From Microthrixaceae bacterium (GTDB lineage Bacteria > Actinomycetota > Acidimicrobiia > Acidimicrobiales > Microtrichaceae): a stretch of 64,000 nucleotides of DNA. Shown here piece by piece: positions 17,331-25,463 of this stretch (position 1 is the stretch's first letter; every line of letters begins with the position of its first letter). The notes beneath the pieces were generated by a model. It did no database searches, had not been told where the DNA came from, and saw only the letters and a program-made list of their open reading frames with translations. The position numbers and the translations under genes were made by a program. Location: the NCBI GenBank assembly GCA_020637215.1, contig JACJWI010000002.1, forward strand, positions 248,001 through 312,000, written 5' to 3'.

Positions 17331-18017
17331 TCACCGGAGGGGTTCGGTGTCGCGGAGGGGTTCGGTGAAGTGCAGGAGGAGGGCCCGGAAGCCCGTGGCG
17401 TAGATCTGTGCATCGTCGGCGGAGGTGTCCGATCCTCGGCTGATGCGGTGTCGGATGACCGAGCCCATCATGAAGGCGTTGACCGACGTGATGAGGTGCC
17501 CGACGGTGTAGGGCTCGCGCATCCGGCGACCAGACGTGACCAGGTAGAGGTCGTAGTAGGAGTCGAAGCCGGACGAGCCTGTCGCCAGCAGGCGACGAAC
17601 CCGTGGATCGTGGACGTAGTTGTAGAAGCTGAACTGCGCCTGGGCCCGCGGGTCGTCGCGCAGGTCCCGGTAGGAACCGGTCGACAGGTGCACGGCCAGG
17701 TCGGTCACGTCGATGAACGGCCGGCCCTCGTCGTCGACCGCTTCGGCGATGATCTGCTCGGCGCGCTCCAGGCCCTCTTTCTCCACCTGATCGAGCAGGT
17801 GCTGCAGGAGGTCGCGCCGGTAGTCGTCCTGCGAGTCCCAGAGGTGGTAGAGCGCTCCCTTGGTGACCCCGGCGTGGCGGGCCACGTCGGAGACCTTGAC
17901 GTTCGCCAGCGCTTCGAGGGGGCCCGCCGGGGACCCGGCGTCGCCGAAGCCCGTGACCAGATCCGCGCCGATGCGCAGGTAGTCGAGGCGCCGCTCCGCC
18001 GCCGTCGGTCGCGCCAT
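17331..18017 (-). CDS. TetR family transcriptional regulator
   Basis: A 228-residue TetR-type protein. The helix-turn-helix is VKVSDVARHAGVTKGALYHLWDSQDDYRRDLL at about residues 38-70. The ligand domain shows no match that names an inducer. Its start overlaps the stop of the upstream TetR gene by one base (TGATG), so the pair is one operon. The recognition helix, VTKGALYHLWDSQ, is identical to that of the neighbour, implying a duplicated pair. Ends in an acidic LRDTEPLR tail. Confidence 0.88.
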   Translation of the reverse strand: MARPTAAERRLDYLRIGADLVTGFGDAGSPAGPLEALANVKVSDVARHAGVTKGALYHLWDSQDDYRRDLLQHLLDQVEKEGLERAEQIIAEAVDDEGRPFIDVTDLAVHLSTGSYRDLRDDPRAQAQFSFYNYVHDPRVRRLLATGSSGFDSYYDLYLVTSGRRMREPYTVGHLITSVNAFMMGSVIRHRISRGSDTSADDAQIYATGFRALLLHFTEPLRDTEPLR

Positions 18018-18730
18018 CAGGGGTTCCCCCCGCTCTCGTGGGCGGTGTCGGGTTCTTGGGCGGTGTCGGGTTCGGTGAAGGCGTCGAGGAAGGCGGTGAT
18101 GCACGACGCGAACAGGCTCTGGGGTCGGCCCTGCACGACGACCTCGGGCGTACGGTCCGGGTCGTTGCGATGCTCCAGGCAGAAGCCGTGCATCAGCGCG
18201 GCGACCGCAGCGCTGAAGTCCCGCAGGTCGGTCCCGACTCGGGGCCGCCGTCCGAGCTGTCGCACCGAGGTGGCGACCATCGCCTCGAACTCGGCCAGGC
18301 TGGCGCGGAACTCCTCGTCGAGGTCGGAGTGGACTCCACCGTCGTGCAGGTACGACAGCATCCCGATCCGGGCGAAGAACGACGGGTCGTCCTTGAACCG
18401 TTCGAAGACGTGGTCGGCCCACTCGACCGGTGTCGGAAGGTCGTCGGTGGCCTCGGCCAGCTCGCGGGTGGCGTCGGTGACGGCGGGCATCCCGGCCAGC
18501 CGGCCCTCGTCGAGCATGAACTCCAACAGGTCGTGCCAGTACGCCTCCTGGGAGTCCCACAGGTGGTACAGCGCTCCCTTGGTGACCCCGGCGCGGGCGG
18601 CCACGTCGGCGACGCGGACGTGGGCGAACGCGAGCCCCGGGTCGGGTCGGGCCGCGGTCTGCTCGGTCAGCAGCTCCACGCCCGCATCCAGGTAGTCCTG
18701 TCGTCGTTCTTCCCGGGTCCTGCGCGCCAT
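18017..18730 (-). CDS. TetR family transcriptional regulator (paralogue)
   Basis: A 237-residue TetR-type protein with VRVADVAARAGVTKGALYHLWDSQEAYWHDLL as DNA-binding domain. It is the first gene of a two-gene regulator operon. I chose the ATG at 18730; a candidate operator, GTACGG-N4-CCGTAC, lies 12-27 bp upstream. The repeated C-terminal PDTAQEPDTAHE stretch is low complexity. It is divergent from meaB and probably autoregulates; control of meaB is possible but unproven. Confidence 0.88.
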   Translation of the reverse strand: MARRTREERRQDYLDAGVELLTEQTAARPDPGLAFAHVRVADVAARAGVTKGALYHLWDSQEAYWHDLLEFMLDEGRLAGMPAVTDATRELAEATDDLPTPVEWADHVFERFKDDPSFFARIGMLSYLHDGGVHSDLDEEFRASLAEFEAMVATSVRQLGRRPRVGTDLRDFSAAVAALMHGFCLEHRNDPDRTPEVVVQGRPQSLFASCITAFLDAFTEPDTAQEPDTAHESGGNP

Positions 18731-18741
18731 CGTGGTGTGTC

Positions 18742-18757
18742 GTACGGTCATCCGTAC
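18742..18757. promoter_or_regulatory. Candidate TetR operator
   Basis: GTACGG-TCAT-CCGTAC is a perfect inverted repeat just ahead of the first TetR gene, where its -10 region should be. The divergent meaB gene starts 125 bp away. A palindrome over the promoter of a TetR gene usually means autorepression. Confidence 0.6.
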
Positions 18758-18882
18758 TGATCGTGCCGGCCCTCTCCCGGCGATCACCCTAGAGCCGGGC
18801 GTGCGAGAGTGGTGAACCCGGTTCGCGACAGCGGCGGCGGGGCACGATCACGCCGGTTCGGATGCCCGGTAGGGTGCCGTCG

Positions 18883-19875
18883 ATGGCGGCCCTGCTCCCG
18901 GTCAGCGACTACGCCCGCGGGATCCGCGCCGGCGATCGCAGCGTCCTGGCCCGGGCGATCACCCTGGTCGAGAGCCAGAACCCGGAGCACCGGACGGTCG
19001 CCCAGGCACTGGTGCAGGAGCTGTTGGCGTCGACCGGTGGCGCGCATCGGGTGGGCATCACCGGGGTGCCGGGCGTGGGCAAGAGCACCTTCATCGACCA
19101 GCTCGGCATCGACCTCACCGCGGCCGGTCACCGGGTCGCGGTCCTGGCGGTCGATCCGACCAGCTCGCGCACCGGCGGCTCGATCCTGGGCGACAAGACC
19201 CGTATGGAACGACTGGCGGTGGACCCGGCGGCGTTCGTGCGGCCGTCGCCCGCGGGCCGCTCGCTGGGCGGCGTGACCCGAGCGACGCGGGAGACGATCC
19301 TGCTGTGCGAGGCGGCAGGCTTCGACGTCGTGCTGGTCGAGACGGTGGGGGTCGGGCAGTCCGAGACCGTGGTGGCCGACATGGTCGACTTCTTCCTGGT
19401 CCTCATGCTCGCCGGCGCCGGCGACGAGCTCCAGGGCATCAAGAAGGGGGTGCTCGAGCTGGCCGACCTGGTGGCGGTCAACAAGGCCGACGGCGACAAC
19501 CGCCCCCGGGCCGAGTTGGCTGCCGCGGACTACCGCGCCGCTCTGCACCTGATGTCGCCGGCATCGCCGACGTGGAGCCCGCCCGTCGTCGTCTGCTCCG
19601 GTCTGACCGGCGACGGGCTCGACGAGCTGTGGCAGCAGGTGGTGATCCACCGGGCCAGGATGTCGGCCACCGGCGAGCTCCAGGAACGTCGACGGGACCA
19701 GCAGGTCCGGTGGATGTGGGCGATGCTCGACGACCGGCTGCGCGACGATCTGCGGACCGATCCCGCCATGGGGGCGGTTCTCGACGCGGCGCGGCAACGG
19801 GTCCACGACGGTGAGATCCCCGCGACCGTCGCGGTCGACGAGGTGTGGCGGCGCTACCTGGAGTGCCGCTCCTGA
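18883..19875 (+). CDS. meaB: MeaB/ArgK-type GTPase, methylmalonyl-CoA mutase chaperone
   Basis: A 330-residue G3E-family GTPase. Walker A GVPGVGKST lies at 61-69, followed by LAVDPTSSRTGGSILGDKTRM, the switch segment ETVGVGQSE and the base-specificity motif NKAD. MeaB loads and protects the cobalamin cofactor of methylmalonyl-CoA mutase, encoded upstream at 13.2-17.3 kb. ATG at 18883 lies 7 nt behind TAGGGT (18870-18875), fitting leaderless expression; the ATG at 18862 is an alternative. Confidence 0.93.
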   Translation: MAALLPVSDYARGIRAGDRSVLARAITLVESQNPEHRTVAQALVQELLASTGGAHRVGITGVPGVGKSTFIDQLGIDLTAAGHRVAVLAVDPTSSRTGGSILGDKTRMERLAVDPAAFVRPSPAGRSLGGVTRATRETILLCEAAGFDVVLVETVGVGQSETVVADMVDFFLVLMLAGAGDELQGIKKGVLELADLVAVNKADGDNRPRAELAAADYRAALHLMSPASPTWSPPVVVCSGLTGDGLDELWQQVVIHRARMSATGELQERRRDQQVRWMWAMLDDRLRDDLRTDPAMGAVLDAARQRVHDGEIPATVAVDEVWRRYLECRS

Positions 19876-19894
19876 CTGCTCAGGACCTGTCCGT

Positions 19895-20395
19895 TCAGGA
19901 CCTGTCCGACCCAGGAGCGGGACGGCGCGGGATGAACGACGGGTCGGAGTCGTTCGGTCCGGGCGCGACGTGGATCGATCCGAGCTCCAGCTCCTGGCCG
20001 CACTCGCTGCAGTGGGGGACCGCCTGACAGACGTGACCGCAGGTGTCGTGGACCAGGACGGTGGGATGGTCCTCCAGATCGAGGGCCCACTTGTCGCCCC
20101 ACTGACGGATGGCGGTCATCACCGGCCAGAGGTCCCGACCCTTGTCGGTCAGGCGGTACTCGTCGCGGGGAGGGTGCTCGGAGTAGCGCCGACGCTCGAG
20201 GATGCCGTGGGCGACCAGGGTGTCGAGTCGACTGGTCAGGATGTTGCTGGCGATGCCGAGCCGGGTGCGGAAGTCCTCGAAGCGCCTCACGCCCAGCAGG
20301 GCGTCGCGGATGATCAGCAGCGACCACCACTCGCCGATCTGCTCGAGGGACTGGGCCACCGAGCACTGCATGTCGGTGAACGATGCGCGGCGCAC
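19895..20395 (-). CDS. HxlR family transcriptional regulator
   Basis: A 166-residue protein with an HxlR winged helix: CSVAQSLEQIGEWWSLLIIRDALLGVRRFEDF, then LGIASNILTSRLDTLVAHGILERR and YRLTDKGRDLWPV. An extra C-terminal part holds HDTCGHVCQAVPHCSECGQEL, a likely small zinc site with four or more cysteines and histidines. It follows the GNAT gene by 9 nt and shares its promoter, so it probably regulates its own operon. GTG start. Confidence 0.87.
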   Translation of the reverse strand: MRRASFTDMQCSVAQSLEQIGEWWSLLIIRDALLGVRRFEDFRTRLGIASNILTSRLDTLVAHGILERRRYSEHPPRDEYRLTDKGRDLWPVMTAIRQWGDKWALDLEDHPTVLVHDTCGHVCQAVPHCSECGQELELGSIHVAPGPNDSDPSFIPRRPAPGSDRS

Positions 20396-20404
20396 GACCC
20401 CACC

Positions 20405-20947
20405 CTACGAGGCCGGTCCGACCGGTAGGTGCAGCGTCGCGACGGGACCGTCGAAGGACGCAGCAGCGTCGGGGACGCCGCGGAGGAGTCGGTCGATCAG
20501 GAACCCCTGCTCGCGCTGCACGTCGGCGTCGACGGTGCGGATCCCGTGCTGTGCCGCGTGCCTCATGAGGTGGGACAGCAGGCGGGTCCCGACGCCGCCG
20601 GCCTGCCAGCGGTCCTCCACCAGCACGGCGACCTCGGCGGCGCCGCGACCGCTCCGGTGGAGCGTGGCGATCCCGACGACGGCTCCGTCGACGTCGGCCA
20701 CCAACGTGATGATCGCCCCGCGACCGCGCAGCAGCGCGGTCAGGCGTGACGGCTCGGCGCCGGTGAGAGGGGCGTGGAAGCGATGCCGGATCGAGTCGGG
20801 GCTGCACCGCAGTGCCATCTCGGTCAGGGCGGGACCGTCGTCGGGCGTGATCGATCGGATGATCGGCCGGGCCCCGGGGTCGGGGGTCGCGAGCCTCCGC
20901 TCCCGGAGGGCGGCCAGGTCGGCCATGGCGGGATCGAATTGCATCAT
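20405..20947 (-). CDS. GNAT family N-acetyltransferase
   Basis: A 180-residue acetyltransferase. The acetyl-CoA site is VAVLVEDRWQAGGVGTRLLSHLMRHA, with VVGIATLHRSG as the preceding strand and RSITPDDGPALTEM as the first. The substrate is unknown. ATG at 20947 (or 20944) is favoured because TACCCT lies 7 nt upstream on the minus strand with TTGCAT 17 bp further. A TTG at 20983 would lie inside the operator palindrome. First gene of an operon with the HxlR regulator. Confidence 0.8.
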   Translation of the reverse strand: MMQFDPAMADLAALRERRLATPDPGARPIIRSITPDDGPALTEMALRCSPDSIRHRFHAPLTGAEPSRLTALLRGRGAIITLVADVDGAVVGIATLHRSGRGAAEVAVLVEDRWQAGGVGTRLLSHLMRHAAQHGIRTVDADVQREQGFLIDRLLRGVPDAAASFDGPVATLHLPVGPAS

Positions 20948-20954
20948 GCCATGA

Positions 20955-20983
20955 AGGGTACGACGGCAACTTGCGTCATGCAA
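20955..20983 (-). promoter_or_regulatory. Promoter and operator of the GNAT-HxlR operon
   Basis: On the minus strand, TTGCAT (20983-20978) and TACCCT (20960-20955) are separated by 17 bp, a good -35/-10 pair, with the ATG 7 nt after the -10. The -35 lies in an inverted repeat, TTGC-N5-GCAA at 20971-20983. The operon-encoded HxlR protein is the natural candidate to bind it. Confidence 0.6.
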
Positions 20984-21044
20984 TGCACAAGTCAGGAGGG
21001 TGGCGTCACGGGAAGTTCTGCCCTCGGGCTTGCCCGGACCCCCG

Positions 21045-21818
21045 ATGCTGCGCTTCTCTCGCGGCGTGGCGGAACGGCGGCCGGGGGCCGTGCTCGTGAT
21101 GGCGGTGCTGCTGGTCCTCGGCTTCGCGCTGGTCGTGAGGTGGCACGCGGGTCGCTCGTTGGCGGCTCCCCAGCCGGTCGCCGCGGTCGCGGGAGCCGTG
21201 CTCGACCGTGACGGCCCCGACCCCGCCGTCAGCTCAGCCCTTCAGCGTTCGGTGCTGCGGGTCCATGCATCGGGGTGCGGCCAGGAGCGTCAGGCCACGG
21301 TGACCCTCGTACGACGGGCCGACACGGTGGTCGGCCTGACCAACCAGCACGTCGTCGCCGGGACCGACCGGGTCGACGTGGACGGCGTGGCCGGCTCCGC
21401 GGACGTGTCGGGTGTGGTCGCCGACCGCGACGTGGCCGAGATCGACGGCGCGGCGCTCTCCGACGGCGGCGCCGAGCCGCTCGAGGCGGGGCCCCGACCG
21501 GTCCTGGGCTCCCGGGTCATGGTCGCGGGCTACCCCGACGGTCGCTTCCTCGCCGCGTCGGGAACCGTGCGGTCGGTGGAAGCCCGCCAGGGCTACGGCG
21601 CGACCACCGAGGTGATGGTGGTCGACGTCGACGCGGTTCCCGGGATCTCGGGCGGGGTCGTCATCGACATCACCGGCCGGGCCGTCGGGTTGATCGCCGC
21701 GTCCGATCCGGTCACCCACGACGTCGTCGCGTATCCGCTCGACGCGATCGGGGCCGCGGACCCCGCTCTGGGTGCGGCGTGTCGCCCCGCCGACCCGGCG
21801 GCCACCGGCGCGGGCTGA
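21045..21818 (+). CDS. Membrane-anchored trypsin-like serine protease
   Basis: A 257-residue protein with one N-terminal membrane segment (about residues 15-33) and an extracytoplasmic chymotrypsin-fold domain. The triad is readable: His in LTNQHVVAG, Asp in VVADRDVAEID and Ser in VPGISGGVVID. DegP-like and other small bacterial S1 proteases share this arrangement; there is no PDZ domain. The start is uncertain: a GTG at 21000 directly abuts GGAGG, so I prefer the ATG at 21045. Confidence 0.72.
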   Translation: MLRFSRGVAERRPGAVLVMAVLLVLGFALVVRWHAGRSLAAPQPVAAVAGAVLDRDGPDPAVSSALQRSVLRVHASGCGQERQATVTLVRRADTVVGLTNQHVVAGTDRVDVDGVAGSADVSGVVADRDVAEIDGAALSDGGAEPLEAGPRPVLGSRVMVAGYPDGRFLAASGTVRSVEARQGYGATTEVMVVDVDAVPGISGGVVIDITGRAVGLIAASDPVTHDVVAYPLDAIGAADPALGAACRPADPAATGAG

Positions 21819-21840
21819 GCGCCGGCGGTCCACTCCGGAG

Positions 21841-22854
21841 TCAGGCTCGGGGGTGGGCCTCGAACCAGTCGAGGGCGATGTCGGTGGCGTCGATCGTCTG
21901 CGTCGTCGGCCCGATGTCGATCGACGCCCCGGGCCAGGTGTGGCCGCCACCCTCGATCGAGTAGAACTCCACGCCCCGACCGTCCGGGCAGCCCGGGTAC
22001 GTCCAGTGCTCCACGTCGGATCCGATCGGCTGGACACGGGGTTCCGCGCCGCACCCGGCGGCCGAGGCCCAGCCGGCCATGTTGCCGCGGGCACCGGGCA
22101 GTCCGGCGTTCGGGCCGGTCACCACCACACCCGGATCGGCGCCCTCGCCATAGGGGACGACCGTGTCGGCCGTCCCGTGGAACGCGACCACCGACATCGG
22201 AGGGCAGTCCGAGGGGTGGACCTCGACGGTGACGAGGGCGATCGACGCGAAGCGGTCCGCGTGAGCGCACGCGGTCGCGGCGGCCTTCCACGCTCCGAGC
22301 GACATCCCGGTCAGGTGCACCCGGTCGAGGTCGACGCAGTACCCCGCGGTCACCTGGTCGAACACGGCGGTCAGGAACTCGTCGTCGGCGCCGGTCGGGG
22401 CCAGCTCCCACTTGCCGCCGATCGCGTCGGGGGTGACGGTGATCCACCCCCGCTCACCGGCGCGTGCGGCCATCTCGGAGTAGGTCGTCTGCTCGAGGGC
22501 GTTCGATCCGCTGCCGTGCAGGTTCATCACCAGCGGCACGGGGCGGTCCCGGTCGTAGTCGGCGGGGATGCCGAGCCGGTAGGAGCGGTCACCGAGGGTG
22601 ACGACTGCGTCTCCGGGAGGAGCCTCCACCGACTCGGTCGCCGGTAAGGTGCCGCACCCGGTGCTGGGGGTTCCCGTCGGCGTGGCGCTGCTCGACGGTG
22701 TGGCGGCCGAGTCGGTCGGGTTCCCGCCCCGGGCCGAGCCCTCTTCGGAGCCTCCTCCGGAGCAGGCGCTCGCGACCCCGACCAGCAGGAGCACCACCGA
22801 CACCGTGGCCCGGAGCCGCCGGAGCGCCGGCGTGGTCCGTCCGCTCGTCGTCAT
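21841..22854 (-). CDS. Lipoprotein alpha/beta-hydrolase (PHB depolymerase/feruloyl esterase type)
   Basis: A 337-residue exported lipoprotein: a signal peptide ends in the lipobox VASAC near residue 31, followed by a Ser/Thr-rich linker. The hydrolase domain has PLVMNLHGSGSN (oxyanion hole), the nucleophile elbow GMSLG, an aspartate in FHGTADTVVPY and a late histidine in EGGGHTWPG. This set matches the LpqC/polyhydroxybutyrate depolymerase-like esterases. It is divergent from the OsmC gene, and the start is the ATG at 22854. Confidence 0.85.
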   Translation of the reverse strand: MTTSGRTTPALRRLRATVSVVLLLVGVASACSGGGSEEGSARGGNPTDSAATPSSSATPTGTPSTGCGTLPATESVEAPPGDAVVTLGDRSYRLGIPADYDRDRPVPLVMNLHGSGSNALEQTTYSEMAARAGERGWITVTPDAIGGKWELAPTGADDEFLTAVFDQVTAGYCVDLDRVHLTGMSLGAWKAAATACAHADRFASIALVTVEVHPSDCPPMSVVAFHGTADTVVPYGEGADPGVVVTGPNAGLPGARGNMAGWASAAGCGAEPRVQPIGSDVEHWTYPGCPDGRGVEFYSIEGGGHTWPGASIDIGPTTQTIDATDIALDWFEAHPRA

Positions 22855-22913
22855 GGCGGCGAGTCTCGCGCCGACGGTCCCGCCGAGGCGGGGGATCGTG
22901 GCCACTCCGGCCG

Positions 22914-22964
22914 TCCGTACGATGGGGCGGTCCGTACGATGGGGCGGTCCGTACGATGGGTCTG
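22914..22964 (+). promoter_or_regulatory. Three tandem 17-bp promoter units ahead of osmC-type gene
   Basis: The unit TCCGTACGATGGGGCGG occurs at 22914, 22931 and 22948, the last copy diverging after GATGGG. Each holds TACGAT, a good actinobacterial -10 hexamer (22918, 22935, 22952). The last TACGAT ends 6 nt before the GTG start, so transcription probably begins at the start codon. The copies may give several start sites or stacked regulator sites. Confidence 0.65.
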
Positions 22965-23407
22965 TGAGCACTCATGTCGCCCAGGTCGAGTGGCACCGCG
23001 ACGGCGCGCCCACCGACTCCACCTACTCCAGGGCCCACGTCTGGCGTTTCGACGGCGGGGTCGAGGTGCCGGCGTCCTCCGCGCCGCACCTCAACGGCGA
23101 TCCGGCCAGGGTCGACCCGGAGGAGGCGTTCGTCGCCGCCATCGCCAGCTGCCACATGCTGTGGTTCCTCCACCTGGCGTCCGACGCCGGGTTCCCCGTC
23201 GAGACCTACCGCGACGACGCGGTCGCCACGATGGGACGTGTGGAGGACGGGGTGCTCGCCATCACCGACGTGGAGCTGCATCCGGTGATCACCTGGAGCG
23301 GGCCCGAGCCCGACGACGCCGCCCTCGCCCAGCTTCACCGGGACAGCCACCACCGCTGCTTCATCGCCAACTCGGTGCGCTCGAACATCACCGTCGCCGG
23401 GACCTGA
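22964..23407 (+). CDS. OsmC/Ohr family protein
   Basis: A 147-residue OsmC-type peroxidase. The first redox cysteine is in AAIASCHMLWFLHLA and the second in DSHHRCFIANSV, with the family start W(H/R)RDG and YSRAHVWRF. These dimeric cytoplasmic proteins reduce organic hydroperoxides. The GTG at 22964 follows three tandem promoter-like units and is probably leaderless. Confidence 0.9.
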   Translation: MSTHVAQVEWHRDGAPTDSTYSRAHVWRFDGGVEVPASSAPHLNGDPARVDPEEAFVAAIASCHMLWFLHLASDAGFPVETYRDDAVATMGRVEDGVLAITDVELHPVITWSGPEPDDAALAQLHRDSHHRCFIANSVRSNITVAGT

Positions 23408-23413
23408 GCATCC

Positions 23414-24331
23414 TCAGCCCGCGGCGAGCTCCTTGAGCAGGTCGCGGGTGGCGACCTGATCCCGTTCGGCGAGCCCGATCTCGACGGGGGCGAAGTCGGT
23501 GGCTCCGGCCTCGGCGAACGCGGCGATCCCGGCGCGGACGGTCGCCTCATCACCGATGACCGAGACGTCCGCGGGGCCACCCGCACCCTCGGCGTCCATC
23601 ACCCCGCGGTACGACGGCAGGTCGTTGTAGCCGGCCAGGAACGCTCCCACCATCTCCTTGACTCCGTCGGCGTCGTCGGTGACGCACACGGGCACCGACG
23701 CCACGATCCGGGGGGTGGGTCTGCCCGCCTCGGCCGCGGCGGCGTCGACCGCGGGCTTGATCCGCTCGGCGATCACCTTCGGTCCCGACAACCAGAGGAT
23801 CGTCCCGGCGCAGCGGGACCCCGCCAGCTGCAACATCCGGGGCCCCATCGCGGCGAGCAGCACCGTGGGAGGCCCTTCAGCCGGTGGGGCGCCCTCGGTG
23901 AACCCTGACCAGATGTCGCCGGTGACGTCGACCGATCCGTCGGTCATCGCCGGCAGCAGGACCGACAGGTACTCGTCCATGTGCTTGGCCGGCGTCGCGA
24001 ACGGGATCCGCAGCGTGGCCTCGACCGACAGCTTGTGGGCCAGACCGATCCCCAGCGCCAGCCGAGGCCCGATGATCTGCTGAACCGTGACGGCCTGTGC
24101 TGCGAGCATCAACGGGTGTCGGAACCAGGTCGGGACCACGGCGGTTCCGATCTCGATGCTCGAGGTGGCCTCGCCCATCGTCGCGATGGCGGTGAGGGCG
24201 TCGGGCACCGCGAGCTGGGCGAGCCAGTAGGACGAGAAGCCGTCTGCTTCGGCTTGGGCGGCGTGTTCGGTGATCTGGCCGACCGGAGCGCCGGTGGCGA
24301 TGAGACCTGAGCCGTTGATTCCGATGCGCAT
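23414..24331 (-). CDS. LLM class (probably F420-dependent) oxidoreductase
   Basis: A 305-residue luciferase-like monooxygenase fold protein. It begins MRIGINGSGL and carries HAAQAEADGFSSYWLAQL, IEIGTAVVPTWFRHPLMLA and GPRLALGIGLAH, as in actinobacterial F420-dependent reductases of the LLM class. The substrate is unknown. The ATG at 24331 is the family-consistent start; longer upstream frame has no homology-like content. It is convergent with the OsmC gene. Confidence 0.87.
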   Translation of the reverse strand: MRIGINGSGLIATGAPVGQITEHAAQAEADGFSSYWLAQLAVPDALTAIATMGEATSSIEIGTAVVPTWFRHPLMLAAQAVTVQQIIGPRLALGIGLAHKLSVEATLRIPFATPAKHMDEYLSVLLPAMTDGSVDVTGDIWSGFTEGAPPAEGPPTVLLAAMGPRMLQLAGSRCAGTILWLSGPKVIAERIKPAVDAAAAEAGRPTPRIVASVPVCVTDDADGVKEMVGAFLAGYNDLPSYRGVMDAEGAGGPADVSVIGDEATVRAGIAAFAEAGATDFAPVEIGLAERDQVATRDLLKELAAG

Positions 24332-24509
24332 CGGACCATCATGGCCCGCTTCGGATCCCGCAGGCGGTGGAGAACGCGAGCCGGTCGCGAACCGCCGACT
24401 TGGCGACGGACATGGCGGCGTCGGCGTGGCGGACCGGATCTTCGACCTCTCGGTCGACCGTGGTGGAGGTCGCAGCGGCGCTGGCCGCCGAGGCGACATG
24501 ACGTCGCGC

Positions 24510-25091
24510 TCAGCCCTCACTCGCCGCTGCGACCGCTCGCTCGAGCAGGTCCGAGAGACCCACTTCCGCCGCGGTCTCATGCAGGTAGTCGACCTCCAGT
24601 GCATCCCCGCCGACGGTCAGTAGGCCCAGGACGTCGCGCCATTGGCGGTCGGAGACGGATCCGCCACGGCAGTACCAGTCGAGCTTGCGGAGGATCTGGT
24701 CCTCGGGCGATGTGACCCACAGACCCTGCGTTGAGCCGGGGAGGACGATGAGAACCCGTCGTTCGATCTGTCGGCGATCGAGCAAGCTGTCGCCCAGCAC
24801 GAACAGATCCGCCTTCAGCCCCTGTTCGACAGCGAGGATGTTGAACGACTCCTGGGCACGGACAGCGGCTCGCGCGGAGGCTGTTGGCACGTAGAACTCT
24901 GACTGCAACCGGTCGACCAGTCGATCACCGCTGCCAGCGTCGAGGTTGACCGCCACGTCGATGTCAGCGGTCGCTCGCGGCTCGCCGAAGAACGAGCTCG
25001 CCATCGAACCCCCGAGTGCGTACGTGATGTCGAACTCGTCGAGGATGGCGGCAACACGTATGACCAGGGACAGGGGGCCCGAGTCGCTCAC
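24510..25091 (-). CDS. Nucleotidyltransferase-fold protein (possible toxin)
   Basis: A 193-residue protein with the minimal nucleotidyltransferase signature: YALGGSMASSFFGEPRATADIDVAV at about residues 24-48, i.e. the GGS segment and the DxD metal pair. Later KADLFVLGD and SPEDQILRKLDWY resemble AbiEii/DUF6036-like proteins. Such proteins can act as toxins that modify tRNA or other targets. It overlaps the upstream 85-residue partner gene by 4 nt, the layout of a toxin-antitoxin pair; the assignment is inference. Confidence 0.7.
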   Translation of the reverse strand: MSDSGPLSLVIRVAAILDEFDITYALGGSMASSFFGEPRATADIDVAVNLDAGSGDRLVDRLQSEFYVPTASARAAVRAQESFNILAVEQGLKADLFVLGDSLLDRRQIERRVLIVLPGSTQGLWVTSPEDQILRKLDWYCRGGSVSDRQWRDVLGLLTVGGDALEVDYLHETAAEVGLSDLLERAVAAASEG

Positions 25092-25345
25092 GTCGGATCA
25101 GTGCTGTTCCACGCTGCATCCGCGAACGCTCGCCCGTAGCGCCGACGAGCCAGCTCTCGAGCGAGCTCGTCGGCGGAGATGTCGGGTCGGTCACGGCGAA
25201 TGCCGGCCGAAGCCATCTTGACGACGTCGACGCTCAGGTGGTCAGCCAGCTCCGCCCTCTGGGCGGGTGTCATCTCTCGCCAGCGGTCGACTTGGCGACG
25301 GAAGACCTCGACGTCGGTGTCAGCAGGCGCTGGCGAGTGAACCAC
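25088..25345 (-). CDS. Small helical partner of the nucleotidyltransferase
   Basis: An 85-residue protein, mostly helical and charged. WREMTPAQRAELADHLSVDVVKMASAGIRR and a following ISADELARELARRRYG form a pattern I recognise from small genes commonly paired with nucleotidyltransferase-fold genes. I know of no assigned function. GTG at 25345 lies 6 nt behind TACGAT on the minus strand, so the pair has its own leaderless promoter. Possible antitoxin. Confidence 0.62.
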   Translation of the reverse strand: MVHSPAPADTDVEVFRRQVDRWREMTPAQRAELADHLSVDVVKMASAGIRRDRPDISADELARELARRRYGRAFADAAWNSTDPT

Positions 25346-25378
25346 GCTCTGATCGTACGTTGCCGATCCGACAACGAG

Positions 25379-25393
25379 GAGTGCGCGAGGAGG
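25379..25393 (+). repeat. Target-site duplication, left copy
   Basis: GAGTGCGCGAGGAGG directly precedes the insertion sequence and recurs exactly after it at 26694-26708. The right copy belongs to the 3' end of tRNA-Leu, so the left copy is the duplicated part. Confidence 0.85.
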
Positions 25394-25442
25394 TGTGCTG
25401 TTTCAGGACATCCCGGACACATGTCGCGAGACATCCCGGACA
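25394..25442 (+). repeat. IS left end with doubled inner motif
   Basis: The left terminal repeat (25394-25420) is followed at once by a 22-bp stretch, 25421-25442, that equals the inner part of the right terminal repeat exactly. GACATCCCGGACA thus occurs twice on the left but once on the right, giving two possible transposase-binding sites at one end. Confidence 0.85.
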
Positions 25443-25463
25443 GGACCTCGCCGATCGTGATGG

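Noticed and set aside
24332..24509. Possible small gene between the LLM oxidoreductase and the nucleotidyltransferase gene
   Set aside because: Open frames exist on both strands but are Arg/Pro-rich, lack start signals and do not resemble neighbouring coding sequence.
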